The position numbers and the translations under genes are program-made. The notes under the pieces are model-generated. The model ran no database searches. It saw only the letters and a list, made by a program, of their open reading frames with translations, and was not told the origin of the DNA. From a virus, in the IMG/VR virus record IMGVR_UViG_3300030060_005267, positions 1 to 35,469 of that record: a stretch of 35,469 nt of DNA; one strand, written 5' to 3'. Shown here piece after piece: positions 15,421-22,190 of this stretch (position 1 is its first letter; each line of letters opens with the position of its first letter).

Positions 15421-16104
15421 TTAAGTCGTCACAAATTCCTTAAAACAGCCAATGACTACGCCAACTACACAGTCTTTGCCTCTGAGTTTAAAAACTGCGT
15501 CTGAAAACTTTTTGTTTTCATACTCATAAGTTTCTTCACCGATATATGTAGCAAAAACTACTTTGTCATCGCGCACCAAACAGACCGCATCGCCTGAAGA
15601 TACTTCGATCGTAGGGTCTACATAAGCATAGCTGCCTTGCTGCAACATAGGTTCCATAGCTTGACTGTCGATCTCAAAACCTCTGACTTCAACGGCACAC
15701 TGGCCGGGATAACTGATAAAATTTCTTGCCGCTCCAACAGCGGGTGTTTGTCCTTTGCACATTTGCCTTGCTACCTTCACGATTTGTTGGGTGGTTCCCT
15801 CAACAATGGGGACCTGATACACCGGAGTACCGCTAAGTAGTGCTGCTATGCGAGGGCTAAACTTGTCAACTGTGCAATCAAGTAGTCGTGCGAAAACTAA
15901 AGCGTTTTCAGGACTTATAGGGGAACTGTCTCGTCGAGTAGACATTATCTGACTAACTCGGCTTTGGTTTACCCCTAATACATGCGCTATCGATTCCTGA
16001 CTAATCGGTTTCTCATTGCGAGCGTTTTGATCTTCGCGTCTCGCTATGAACAAGGCGTGCAACTTCGCACACTCTTGCACCTGTTCGTCTGTAAGCTGAC
16101 TCAT
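15421..16104 (-). CDS. CI/LexA-like repressor, 227 aa
   Basis: Probable lysogeny repressor. Residues about 34-60 (ISQESIAHVLGVNQSRVSQI) form an XRE helix-turn-helix. From about 130 on is an S24/LexA-like peptidase domain with VRGFEIDSQAMEPMLQQG, YVDPTIEVSSGDAVCLVRDD and a C-terminal VVGVVIG. Aligning with G-D-S-M-x-P places Ala149 where the catalytic Ser should be, and Ala185 (VVFATYIG) where the catalytic Lys should be, so RecA-triggered self-cleavage looks lost; Ser147 is the only nearby alternative. It faces divergent early genes and has operator-like sites at both ends, fitting autoregulation. Confidence 0.8.
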   Translation of the reverse strand: MSQLTDEQVQECAKLHALFIARREDQNARNEKPISQESIAHVLGVNQSRVSQIMSTRRDSSPISPENALVFARLLDCTVDKFSPRIAALLSGTPVYQVPIVEGTTQQIVKVARQMCKGQTPAVGAARNFISYPGQCAVEVRGFEIDSQAMEPMLQQGSYAYVDPTIEVSSGDAVCLVRDDKVVFATYIGEETYEYENKKFSDAVFKLRGKDCVVGVVIGCFKEFVTT

Positions 16105-16376
16105 TGTTTACCTTTGATAATTTTAAAAATAATACCAATCGTATTAATATTAGCAAAATTAATAAAGATAAAGCAAATTTCGCATATAACTCATAAAACC
16201 GGATAAGCAGTCTGTCATTATTTTGACGCTCTCAACAGCCAAATATTACAGTTTTTTGCACAAATTTAGTGCCTTTTTTGAGAAACATTCTCATTTAGGT
16301 GTAAAATTTTAATGTTGCAAAAAATTGACAGATATGATTAGTATTAGAGATATTAATATAAAACAAGGGTGCGCAC
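16105..16376. promoter_or_regulatory. Divergent immunity control region
   Basis: A 272-base AT-rich gap between repressor and rightward early genes. It holds operator-like ATTAGCAAAATTAAT at 16149-16163 on the repressor side, a symmetric TGAGAAACATTCTCA at 16279-16293, and on the other side TTGACA (16325-16330) with operator-like ATTAGAGATATTAAT at 16343-16357 lying where the -10 should be. Binding there would block the rightward promoter, and binding at the first site would control the repressor's own transcription. The exact -10 hexamers are uncertain. Confidence 0.6.
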
Positions 16377-16583
16377 ATGAAGGTTCGTATCGATTATACG
16401 GTTGGAGTAGACGCCGCAACTATCAAAAAATTGTTGGCAGAGTATGACACTGATGAGACTGTTACTCAGTTTGTACGTTCTTTTTTGGGAGCTACGCACA
16501 ACCTATTAGATGAAACTATCGCCGGCGCAATCGGTATAACCCATACAACAGAAATTACTAAATCTAACTTTAGTATTGGTTAG
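16377..16583 (+). CDS. Hypothetical early protein, 68 aa
   Basis: First rightward gene after the immunity region, the place where Cro often lies, but no helix-turn-helix is evident. It begins MKVRIDYTVGVDAATIKKLL and continues as a charged strand-helix-helix protein; the start resembles ribbon-helix-helix regulators only vaguely. AAGGGTG near 16365 may be the ribosome site. Function not assigned. Confidence 0.45.
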   Translation: MKVRIDYTVGVDAATIKKLLAEYDTDETVTQFVRSFLGATHNLLDETIAGAIGITHTTEITKSNFSIG

Positions 16584-16591
16584 TCAACAGA

Positions 16592-16615
16592 AGTCGAAAA
16601 AGTCGAAAAAGTCCT
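16592..16615 (+). repeat. 9-bp tandem repeat in a short gap
   Basis: AAGTCGAAA occurs twice in tandem (16592-16609) and is followed by AAGTCC, in the 47-base gap before a regulator gene. No role is evident. Confidence 0.7.
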
Positions 16616-16630
16616 ATTGGTAGCTTATAG

Positions 16631-17098
16631 ATGACAAACCCAAAATTGAAAATTGAAAAGCAAGCAGTGACATTTGAAGCCGATAAAAACACTAGCGGTC
16701 ACTACGAAGCTAATTTTAGGTTGCGTGCAAATAAAGTTAAGAAAAAGATCGAAGTAAATATGGGTAAAAAATTAACCCATGCCGCTATCGCGGAGATCGC
16801 GGGGGCAGAGACAGAAACTATTGCACGTATTTTTAACGGGTCACAAAAAAATATTCGTTTGGGTGAAGCAATCGGAATCGCTAAAGCGTTGCACACTACT
16901 GTTAGTTACTTAGCAAACTCAGAAGACACGACTTATATGCTCGAAAATACTCGGCGGGTTTACGATTATCTGCGCTCTGATCACGAAAACAATGTGCAGG
17001 CACAAGGGTATTTAAAAGACAGAGAAAAAGAGATAACGAAAAACATTGATTATTTTGAAGCAATTTTACTTAGAGTAGACGCACTGGACGAGCATTGA
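16631..17098 (+). CDS. Helix-turn-helix regulator, 155 aa
   Basis: Residues about 45-100 form an XRE/Cro-type domain: GKKLTHAAIAEIAGAETETI, then ARIFNGSQKNIRLGEAIGIA and KALHTTVSYLAN, where the last part matches the usual end of such domains. The C-terminal 55 residues are charged helix and probably dimerise. Next to the repressor and downstream of the rightward promoter, it is the better Cro candidate than the 68-aa protein before it. The target is probably the same palindrome family, but this is inferred from position. Confidence 0.6.
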   Translation: MTNPKLKIEKQAVTFEADKNTSGHYEANFRLRANKVKKKIEVNMGKKLTHAAIAEIAGAETETIARIFNGSQKNIRLGEAIGIAKALHTTVSYLANSEDTTYMLENTRRVYDYLRSDHENNVQAQGYLKDREKEITKNIDYFEAILLRVDALDEH

Positions 17099-17121
17099 AA
17101 ATATTTTTTATGTTCGGTAAC

Positions 17122-17136
17122 ATTAGCGAAACTAAT
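17122..17136. promoter_or_regulatory. Operator-like palindrome
   Basis: ATTAGCGAAACTAAT has perfect five-base arms around CGAAA and lies 20 bases before the 17157 start codon, in the 58-base gap after the HTH regulator. Its 13-base core is repeated exactly at 818-830. Confidence 0.55.
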
Positions 17137-17156
17137 ACATAGTAAGATTAATAATT

Positions 17157-17402
17157 ATGGCAAGGGTTCCGCTAAAAGACTTTAGGCATGGCGAACTGTC
17201 GGGCGCGAAAATGACTCAAGAAGCCGTCGGCACAATGTTTAACGTTTCGCAAGGCACTATCTCAACTTATGAAAAAGACACCGAGAGCGGAAAAAGGCGC
17301 TATTCGGTTCAACGTCTGCCTAAAAGAAACGGTGACAGGCATTATATGTATGCGCTGATAGAAGAAGAAACAAAGGCGGTCGGTGTCCTACCGTGGGTCT
17401 GA
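17157..17402 (+). CDS. Small HTH DNA-binding protein, 81 aa
   Basis: Residues 19-40 (MTQEAVGTMFNVSQGTISTY) form a canonical helix-turn-helix, with the turn before NVSQGTIS. The remainder is basic (KRRYSVQRLPKRNGDRHYMY). Probably a transcription regulator acting on an early promoter. It has its own operator-like site just upstream and overlaps the start of the next gene by 20 bases. The exact regulon is unknown. Confidence 0.6.
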   Translation: MARVPLKDFRHGELSGAKMTQEAVGTMFNVSQGTISTYEKDTESGKRRYSVQRLPKRNGDRHYMYALIEEETKAVGVLPWV

Positions 17403-17871
17403 CATTGTTGCGCTATGCGAATCTGTAACTGGTAAGGCGCCGCGAAAAAACGATAGAGGGTGGATGGCAGTATGCCCCGCACATGAGGACGATTACCCGT
17501 CGCTCAGTATTTGTGACGGTGAAAGAGGCGTTTTGCTGAACTGCTTCCAAGGGTGCACCGCCAAAGAAATATGCAATGCGCTGAACATTGAACTTAAAGA
17601 TTTATTTTATGACAGCAAACAGCCCATCAAGCGACGCTCAAACTACAGCCGAGAACAATTCGAAATCGACACAATGCACTGCTTCATCCACTACTCCGAA
17701 AAAATGGATGGAATTGTTGCGTCGGAGGACGAATATAAGTCTTTCCGCAGGGCCGAAGAAAGGCTACGGGAGTATGTCAAAAGAGATCGTGCGGAAAAAG
17801 ATCGAATTAGACGTAGCAAAATATCTGGAGCAGGGCGGGACAATCACACAATGCCCAAGGGGAGAAAGTGA
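17383..17871 (+). CDS. CHC2-type primase zinc-finger protein, 162 aa
   Basis: Residues about 28-75 match the zinc-binding domain of DnaG-type primases: WMAVCPAHEDDYPSLSIC, then GVLLNCFQGCTAKEIC and LNIELKDLF, giving Cys-x2-His...Cys-x2-Cys. The catalytic TOPRIM core is absent; residues 80-162 are charged helix. A stand-alone zinc finger may help recognise priming sites for the host primase or phage helicase. It starts at GTG 17383 inside the upstream gene and its 3' end overlaps a small gene in another frame. Loss of the core from a longer primase-helicase is a plausible origin. Confidence 0.75.
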   Translation: MSYRGSDIVALCESVTGKAPRKNDRGWMAVCPAHEDDYPSLSICDGERGVLLNCFQGCTAKEICNALNIELKDLFYDSKQPIKRRSNYSREQFEIDTMHCFIHYSEKMDGIVASEDEYKSFRRAEERLREYVKRDRAEKDRIRRSKISGAGRDNHTMPKGRK

Positions 17872-17902
17872 GAGAGAAATTTACTTTCAAGATAAGAGCT
17901 GA
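17774..17902 (+). CDS. Small phage protein, 42 aa
   Basis: Begins at ATG 17774 in a different frame from the zinc-finger gene and ends with TGA that overlaps the next ATG (TGATG). The peptide MSKEIVRKKIELDVAKYLEQ followed by GGTITQCPRGE matches a pattern seen in many very small phage early proteins (helix, then GGxItxcPxG). Function unknown. GGGAG lies close before the start. Overlapping gene starts at both ends favour real translation. Confidence 0.55.
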   Translation: MSKEIVRKKIELDVAKYLEQGGTITQCPRGESEREIYFQDKS

Positions 17903-18519
17903 TGGCGGGTTTTATAACGATTCATCGCCAGCTAATGAAGCATTGGATTTTCCAAGAGCCAGAAGCATTAAAGTTTTGGTTAACGCTTTTGTTGGAAGCA
18001 AACTGGGAACAAAAGACGACAATGTTTAACGGATCTTTACTTACTGTTGAGCGGGGACAGCTAGTTTTCGGCCGAAAAAAATATTCAACAAAATTAAGCA
18101 TTTCAGAAAACAAGTTAAGGCGGTATCTAGCTTTGTTAGAAACAGAACAGATGATCCACCAGCAAAAAACGAATAAATTTACAGTGATTTCAATAACTAA
18201 CTACGACTCTTATCAGGAAATCACCAGCAAACAACCAGCAAATAACCATCCATCCACCACATCTAAACAATATAAACAAATACTAGGGGAAAAACGCAAA
18301 AACTTTGTGCCGCCGACAGTGGAGCAAGTCAGAGAGTATTGTGAAAAGCGGAACAACAACATTGACCCTGTGCGTTTTGTTGATAGTTATGCCGCGAAAG
18401 GGTGGTACATCGGAAAAAACAAAATGAAAGATTGGGAAGCGTGCGTTCGAACTTGGGAGCAAAGAGAAAAACGGGACAAATCTTCTTTCGCGTCGGATAA
18501 GCCGGAGCATTTTCTGTAA
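17902..18519 (+). CDS. Replication initiator/helicase-loader-like, 205 aa
   Basis: Residues 1-100 resemble the winged-helix N-terminal domain of phage replication proteins: HRQLMKHWIFQEPEALKFWL, then GSLLTVERGQLVFGRKKYST, SENKLRRYLALLETEQMI and FTVISITNYDSYQ. The C-terminal motif TVEQVREYCEKRNNNIDPVR and WYIGKNKMKDWEACVRTWEQ is also typical of these proteins. It should bind the phage origin and bring in the helicase encoded two genes downstream. It starts in TGATG and ends in TAATG junctions. Any origin might lie within or near this gene; I see no clear iteron array. Confidence 0.72.
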   Translation: MAGFITIHRQLMKHWIFQEPEALKFWLTLLLEANWEQKTTMFNGSLLTVERGQLVFGRKKYSTKLSISENKLRRYLALLETEQMIHQQKTNKFTVISITNYDSYQEITSKQPANNHPSTTSKQYKQILGEKRKNFVPPTVEQVREYCEKRNNNIDPVRFVDSYAAKGWYIGKNKMKDWEACVRTWEQREKRDKSSFASDKPEHFL

Positions 18520-18752
18520 TGAAAAAATATTACGCAGTTGTGTATTCGCACCCGTCGCAAAAGTCAAAACCAGCTAGTCGCGCACTTGGTTATTCTGAAT
18601 CTTTGGATGATGCAAGCCGGCGAGTCATCGAATCAACATATCCCGGCACCGTGGAAGTTGAAGAAAATGATGAATTGGTTGCAAAGTATTACGTTTCACC
18701 TTGCGTTGGCACACCACATCACAGACAAAAATTGAAAAAAGAAGAGTGGTAA
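18519..18752 (+). CDS. Hypothetical protein, 77 aa
   Basis: Not recognised. It is a small soluble protein (MKKYYAVVYSHPSQKSKP at the start, basic C-terminus RQKLKKEEW) between the initiator-like and helicase genes. Both ends are coupled by one-base TAATG overlaps, so it is made together with them and may be a replication accessory. No motif seen. Confidence 0.5.
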   Translation: MKKYYAVVYSHPSQKSKPASRALGYSESLDDASRRVIESTYPGTVEVEENDELVAKYYVSPCVGTPHHRQKLKKEEW

Positions 18753-19711
18753 TGGAACAAATAACAGTCAGCAACTTTAACGATAGAGACTTGCAGAAAT
18801 CAATGGCGCAGGCTCAAACAGATTACATTAAACATTTGGGTATGTATGCGCAGTCGACCATTGCAGAAATGCAAGATGGTTTCACGCTTGAGGGCATACG
18901 ATTGCCGTGGAGTAAGACGCACGAAGATATCAGACTGCCGACCAAGTATATTTCTATCCTCGCGGGGTCTTCGGGTCAGAAGAAAACCGCAATCTCTACA
19001 ATGCAGATTCTTCACACCTCACAGCATCACAAGGTTGGTTTTGCGAGTTTCGAAATGCGCGTGAATTATCTAATGCGCATGATGGCGGCAATGATAAACG
19101 GTGTGCAGACTGAAAACGTGACGCAAAAAGCTGTTGCTGACTTTGGCAGATATGCAACGGACAGAATTTACTGCTACGACCAAATCGGTGATATTCCTGT
19201 GATGCGGGTTTTAGGTGCCGTTGAAGCCATGGGGCAAATGGGTTGCAAACTGGTTGTTGTGGACTCTCTCATGTTCGTTGATCTCTTTGCCAAGAACGCA
19301 CAAGAAGAGTACGCGAAGCAGAGAGACTTTGTTTCTGCATTGTCAGGGCTGGCAGCGATCCACGACATGCACATCATGTTGGTCGCTCACTCTCGCAAGC
19401 CCGGAGATAACTACGAAGCCACACAAAAACATGCAGTGCGTGGATCTAGCTCAATTACTGATGTTGCCGCTGTGGTGATGATGTGCCAGCAAGATGAGAA
19501 AAAGCAGGCGCTTAAACAAAGCATCGAAAAGTACGGTTATGAGCTAACACCGGACGAACAGAAATACTGTGACACGACACCCTGCCAGCGGCTGATTGTG
19601 AGAAAGAACAGATTCAATGCGTTTCAAGGCTCAATAGGTCTGTATCAGCACAGCAGATCTCGACAGTTGTTAGGCGACCGATCAGACAAGGGGCTGCACT
19701 TTGAGTATTAG
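18752..19711 (+). CDS. DnaB-like replicative helicase (RecA fold), 319 aa
   Basis: A hexameric-type helicase core without the DnaB N-terminal domain. Motifs: P-loop ILAGSSGQKKTAIS (72-79), FASFEM with the catalytic-type Glu101, Walker B KLVVVDSLM with Asp171, IMLVAHSRK (209-216), and RGSSSITDVAAVVMM (230-244), the conserved motif before the arginine finger region. The P-loop reads GSSGQKKT, with Lys in place of the second conserved Gly of GxxxxGKT. ATG 18752 is chosen because it overlaps the previous stop (TAATG). Together with the zinc-finger and initiator-like proteins it makes a minimal replication set relying on host polymerase. Confidence 0.82.
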   Translation: MEQITVSNFNDRDLQKSMAQAQTDYIKHLGMYAQSTIAEMQDGFTLEGIRLPWSKTHEDIRLPTKYISILAGSSGQKKTAISTMQILHTSQHHKVGFASFEMRVNYLMRMMAAMINGVQTENVTQKAVADFGRYATDRIYCYDQIGDIPVMRVLGAVEAMGQMGCKLVVVDSLMFVDLFAKNAQEEYAKQRDFVSALSGLAAIHDMHIMLVAHSRKPGDNYEATQKHAVRGSSSITDVAAVVMMCQQDEKKQALKQSIEKYGYELTPDEQKYCDTTPCQRLIVRKNRFNAFQGSIGLYQHSRSRQLLGDRSDKGLHFEY

Positions 19712-20120
19712 CGGCGAGTTTACAATCATCACGAACGAGTACCAGCGTGATTTGGCAATCGCTGAACTACAAAGAAAGTTCAATGAGAACAATTATTTAC
19801 AAATACAAATGACAACGGTGAAGCGCAGAACATCGCGCCAAAACAACGCTATACATGTGTATTGTCGTGAGGCCGCAAAAGATCTGAATGAGGCAGGCTG
19901 CGACCAACGCAAGGTATTGAAACCGTCTCTGGCTATCCCGTGGACGATGGAGAGTTTTAAAGACAACTTGTTCAAACCAATTATGCAGGCAATGTTTGGT
20001 ATTGATTCAACAACGCAGTTAAAGACAGGGCAGGTGGGTGAGGTATATGAAACTCTCAATAGAGAATTGAGTGAAAAATTTGGTGTATCTACGGAATTTC
20101 CAGACAGAGGTGGCATGTGA
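19701..20120 (+). CDS. NinB-like recombination protein, 139 aa
   Basis: Residues 42-60 (RRTSRQNNAIHVYCREAAKD), IPWTMESFKDNLFKPIMQAM and the C-terminal VGEVYETLNRELSEKFGV form the pattern of NinB-like proteins of lambdoid and other phages, small single-strand DNA-binding recombination factors. It starts at TTG 19701 behind AAGGGG and overlaps the helicase stop. NinG follows two genes later, so the pair repeats the nin-region association of lambda. The match is by pattern and moderate. Confidence 0.65.
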   Translation: MSISGEFTIITNEYQRDLAIAELQRKFNENNYLQIQMTTVKRRTSRQNNAIHVYCREAAKDLNEAGCDQRKVLKPSLAIPWTMESFKDNLFKPIMQAMFGIDSTTQLKTGQVGEVYETLNRELSEKFGVSTEFPDRGGM

Positions 20121-20281
20121 ACGATGAATTTGAAATAAAAATGAAAGGCGATCTTGCGACAGAGGCGTGCGCAAAGATTATAGAAACAGCTGCAAACATT
20201 GAAATGCTGAATGACAATTTGATGGATTTGCGCACTGAACTCGAAGGCTTGATTGCAGAGGTCAAAAAGATCGGTGCGTAA
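20117..20281 (+). CDS. Small coiled-coil protein, 54 aa
   Basis: Starts at GTG 20117 overlapping the previous stop (GTGA) and overlaps the proposed NinG start at its end. The sequence is acidic helix throughout (IETAANIEMLNDNLMDLRTE), with heptad-like Leu/Ile spacing suggesting a dimer. Function unknown. Confidence 0.5.
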   Translation: MNDEFEIKMKGDLATEACAKIIETAANIEMLNDNLMDLRTELEGLIAEVKKIGA

Positions 20282-20852
20282 GTGTAAGTTTTGCGGTAAG
20301 CGCAACACCGTTAAAGAAACGCTCTTTGTAAATCTGAAGGCGTTCTGTAACTGGCACTGTGTCAGCGAGTACGGAAAGACAGATAAGGCAAAGGCGACAT
20401 ATTACAAGGTAATGCGCAAAGAGCATATGCGGCAAAAGGATTCGCTGAAATCGATTAACGACAGATTGGCCGAAGCGCAGGCAGTTTTTAACGCTTACAT
20501 TAGGATTCGAGACAAACATAAGCCGTGTGTCAGTTGTGGGAAGCCGGCGCCAGCAAATTTGAAGGGCAATCAGCGAGACGCCTCACACTATCTTGCCAGA
20601 GGTGCCGCGTACGGATCGATACGCAGATTTGACCCTCTAAATGTTTGGAGCAGTTGTAAGGCATGCAATAATTTTAAGGCAGGTAATCTCATTCCGTACC
20701 GTGTCGAGCTAATCAATCGAATAGGTGAAAAGAGGGTGCTGGAAATTGAAAGCGAGAATCGTATCAAGAAATGGAACCACGAAGACCTCAAAAGACTCAA
20801 AACTCTCTTCACCAGAAAGAAAAAACTGTACGAGAAGCTATTCAGAAAATGA
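20274..20852 (+). CDS. ninG: NinG (Rap)-type recombination endonuclease, 192 aa
   Basis: N-terminal CKFCGKR and FCNWHC form a zinc knuckle. The diagnostic NinG core follows: RLAEAQAVFNAYIRIRDKHK, CVSCGKP, then QRDASHYLARGAAYGSIRRF and NVWSSCKACNNFKAGNLIPY, an HNH-like nuclease arrangement. NinG/Rap cuts Holliday junctions and branched DNA in phage recombination. GTG 20274 gives MRKCKFCG, the expected family start; an open TTG at 20253 would add seven residues. It works naturally with the exonuclease/annealase/SSB genes of the leftward operon. Confidence 0.88.
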   Translation: MRKCKFCGKRNTVKETLFVNLKAFCNWHCVSEYGKTDKAKATYYKVMRKEHMRQKDSLKSINDRLAEAQAVFNAYIRIRDKHKPCVSCGKPAPANLKGNQRDASHYLARGAAYGSIRRFDPLNVWSSCKACNNFKAGNLIPYRVELINRIGEKRVLEIESENRIKKWNHEDLKRLKTLFTRKKKLYEKLFRK

Positions 20853-20860
20853 CGATGTAA

Positions 20861-20890
20861 TTGGTTTCAGAGCCGAAAATGTGCTAGTAT
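20861..20890 (+). promoter_or_regulatory. Possible internal promoter
   Basis: TTGGTT at 20861-20866 and, 18 bases on, TAGTAT at 20885-20890 preceded by TGC form a sigma-70-like promoter with an extended -10. It lies in the short gap after ninG and could drive the next two small genes. It is a sequence match only. Confidence 0.35.
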
Positions 20891-20928
20891 TATGTAATGA
20901 AATCAGTGTGTTAAGGGAAAATCGGACA

Positions 20929-20997
20929 ATGGCGGCTCGGGATATTTCGACCGCGATAAAGTGGCTAAAACTGATAAAGGCAGAACTTGAACACTAG
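20929..20997 (+). CDS. Possible 22-aa helical peptide
   Basis: ATG 20929 opens MAARDISTAIKWLKLIKAEL, a strongly amphipathic helix ending at TAG 20995-20997, overlapping the TTG start of the next gene. AAGGGA lies ten bases upstream. Size and lack of relatives leave this uncertain. Confidence 0.25.
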   Translation: MAARDISTAIKWLKLIKAELEH

Positions 20998-21451
20998 AAA
21001 GATATACGAAACGCCTTATGACAGAACCCGGCAGATTGCGATTGCAGATCGGTTGGCAGAGATGTGGGGTGCTGAGTTTGTAGAGCTGCCTCGTAAGTCT
21101 GTATTTGATTATGCGGCAATGGTCGGCAATGACTTGCAGGCTTGGGTTGAAGTGAAGTACCGAAACAACACTAAGACAAAGTTCAACGAGTACATGGTAT
21201 CTTTTGCCAAGGTTCAGGCAGGTAAACGGTTTAATGAAGATACGGATAAGCCAGCCTTACTTGTGTGTGAGTGGACTGATATGACACACATGGTTGATTT
21301 GGCTCACTGCGACTTTCGCGTCGGTTGGGGTGGAACACAGAAGAGAAACGATCCCGAAGATATGGAGCCCATGGCGTTTATTGATATTGATCAGTTCACA
21401 CCGATTCAATGGTTACGGTTCGGCAAGAAGAGGATTGTGATTAATGAATGA
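20987..21451 (+). CDS. PD-(D/E)XK-like nuclease, 154 aa
   Basis: Possible nuclease or Holliday-junction resolvase-like protein. The pattern VFDYAAMVGNDLQAWVEVKY contains Asp, then Glu-x-Lys in WVEVKYR, as in the PD-(D/E)XK fold; IADRLAEMWGAEFVELPRKS before it fits the first helix with strand. It starts at TTG 20987, with AAAGG seven bases upstream. The last gene group after ninB/ninG suggests a recombination or DNA-processing role. The nuclease call rests on a short motif only. Confidence 0.45.
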   Translation: MNTRKIYETPYDRTRQIAIADRLAEMWGAEFVELPRKSVFDYAAMVGNDLQAWVEVKYRNNTKTKFNEYMVSFAKVQAGKRFNEDTDKPALLVCEWTDMTHMVDLAHCDFRVGWGGTQKRNDPEDMEPMAFIDIDQFTPIQWLRFGKKRIVINE

Positions 21452-21740
21452 TGCAGAGAAAGAATTAGAACAGATTGAAAATGCTGAAAGACTCGCAAAG
21501 CTACAAGAAGAGGTGATGGCAGAGATCGGCAAAACTTTGCGGCGTTGCAATAAGAAAGTAAAGCCAGAAGATAGAATGATGGTATACACGTCTAGCTTGT
21601 CTTTCATCTTGGTCGAGCAATATCCGGCAGAAGATCAAGAGAACCTAAGTTTCCTACTAAGACAGATAAAGAGAGCCTATGAGTTTGTATGGCGAGAAAT
21701 ATCTGATACTCCAATAAAGAATAGTTTCAATATTCATTAA
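21444..21740 (+). CDS. Hypothetical protein, 98 aa
   Basis: Not recognised. Acidic helical N-terminus (MNDAEKELEQIENAERLAKL), then a mixed region ending NSFNIH. It overlaps the preceding gene by eight bases and is the last gene of the early rightward operon. A position just before the late region would suit a late regulator, but no DNA-binding motif is seen. Confidence 0.45.
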   Translation: MNDAEKELEQIENAERLAKLQEEVMAEIGKTLRRCNKKVKPEDRMMVYTSSLSFILVEQYPAEDQENLSFLLRQIKRAYEFVWREISDTPIKNSFNIH

Positions 21741-21849
21741 TGCACATATAGCGTTATAAGATAGCTAGAAGCATAAAGTAAGGCTATCTATCCTCTTTAG
21801 TTAAATCGTCGCTTATATCGCCTGAGAAGATGCGAGAAGGGCATTTAGC

Positions 21850-21864
21850 ATTAGTTAGATTAAT
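21850..21864. promoter_or_regulatory. Operator-like palindrome before late genes
   Basis: ATTAGTTAGATTAAT fits the recurring ATTAG-N5-YTAAT palindrome. It suggests that the repressor or Cro-like protein also controls the packaging/capsid operon directly. Confidence 0.5.
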
Positions 21865-22079
21865 GTCGAATAAGTCGGGTGAGGCACCTTGTATCACGCA
21901 CCTTTCCCAACCCCAAACCGTCCAGCTCGAAACCCTCAAATGCGAATGAGAATCATTTGCTATCGCCAGTAAGAAAAGTTACCGGAAATAGTAAATCAAT
22001 ATGTTGTGGTGTTCGTGCCGATTTGCACCTATTGGCTGTTCAATATTTGACCATGCACAATATCTAGTGTTTTTGGGCT

Positions 22080-22151
22080 TGGGGTGGGCAGCGAAATGGC
22101 CCCCGGGCACCCCCGGCCCTGCTTAATTATTAATTAGTACCCACCTCCCCA
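22080..22151. other. GC-rich nested inverted repeat; possible pac/cos region
   Basis: Outer arms TGGGGTGGG (22080-22088) and CCCACCTCCCCA (22140-22151), middle arms GCAG (22088-22091) and CTGC (22119-22122), and an inner hairpin CCGGG/CCCGG (22103-22107 and 22112-22116) nest within each other. The stretch is far richer in G and C than its surroundings and lies 40 bases before the terminase-small-like gene, where packaging sites of many phages sit. The function is inferred. Confidence 0.4.
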
Positions 22152-22190
22152 CAAAATAGCATTTCACATTAATTATGTTACGGTACATTA

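Larger units (their letters stand above)
21741..22190. other. 450-base noncoding early/late junction
   Basis: No convincing gene. Contents in order: inverted repeat AGATAGC/GCTATCT (21759-21765 and 21783-21789), possibly a weak terminator stem; operator-like ATTAGTTAGATTAAT at 21850-21864; palindrome AATGAGAATCATT at 21945-21957; a GC-rich foldable stretch at 22080-22151 in an otherwise AT-rich gap; and TGTTACGGTA at 22176-22185, a ten-mer repeated at 27661. A late promoter and the packaging start site are the natural functions for this place. Confidence 0.6.

Noticed and set aside
21759-21789. Strong terminator after the early operon
   Set aside because: The stem is only seven AT-rich pairs with a 17-base loop and no T run; kept as a weak inverted repeat only.
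21879-22067. A 62-codon rightward frame in the early/late gap
   Set aside because: No ribosome site, low-complexity Ser/Pro/Asn start and no recognisable pattern; better explained as noncoding.
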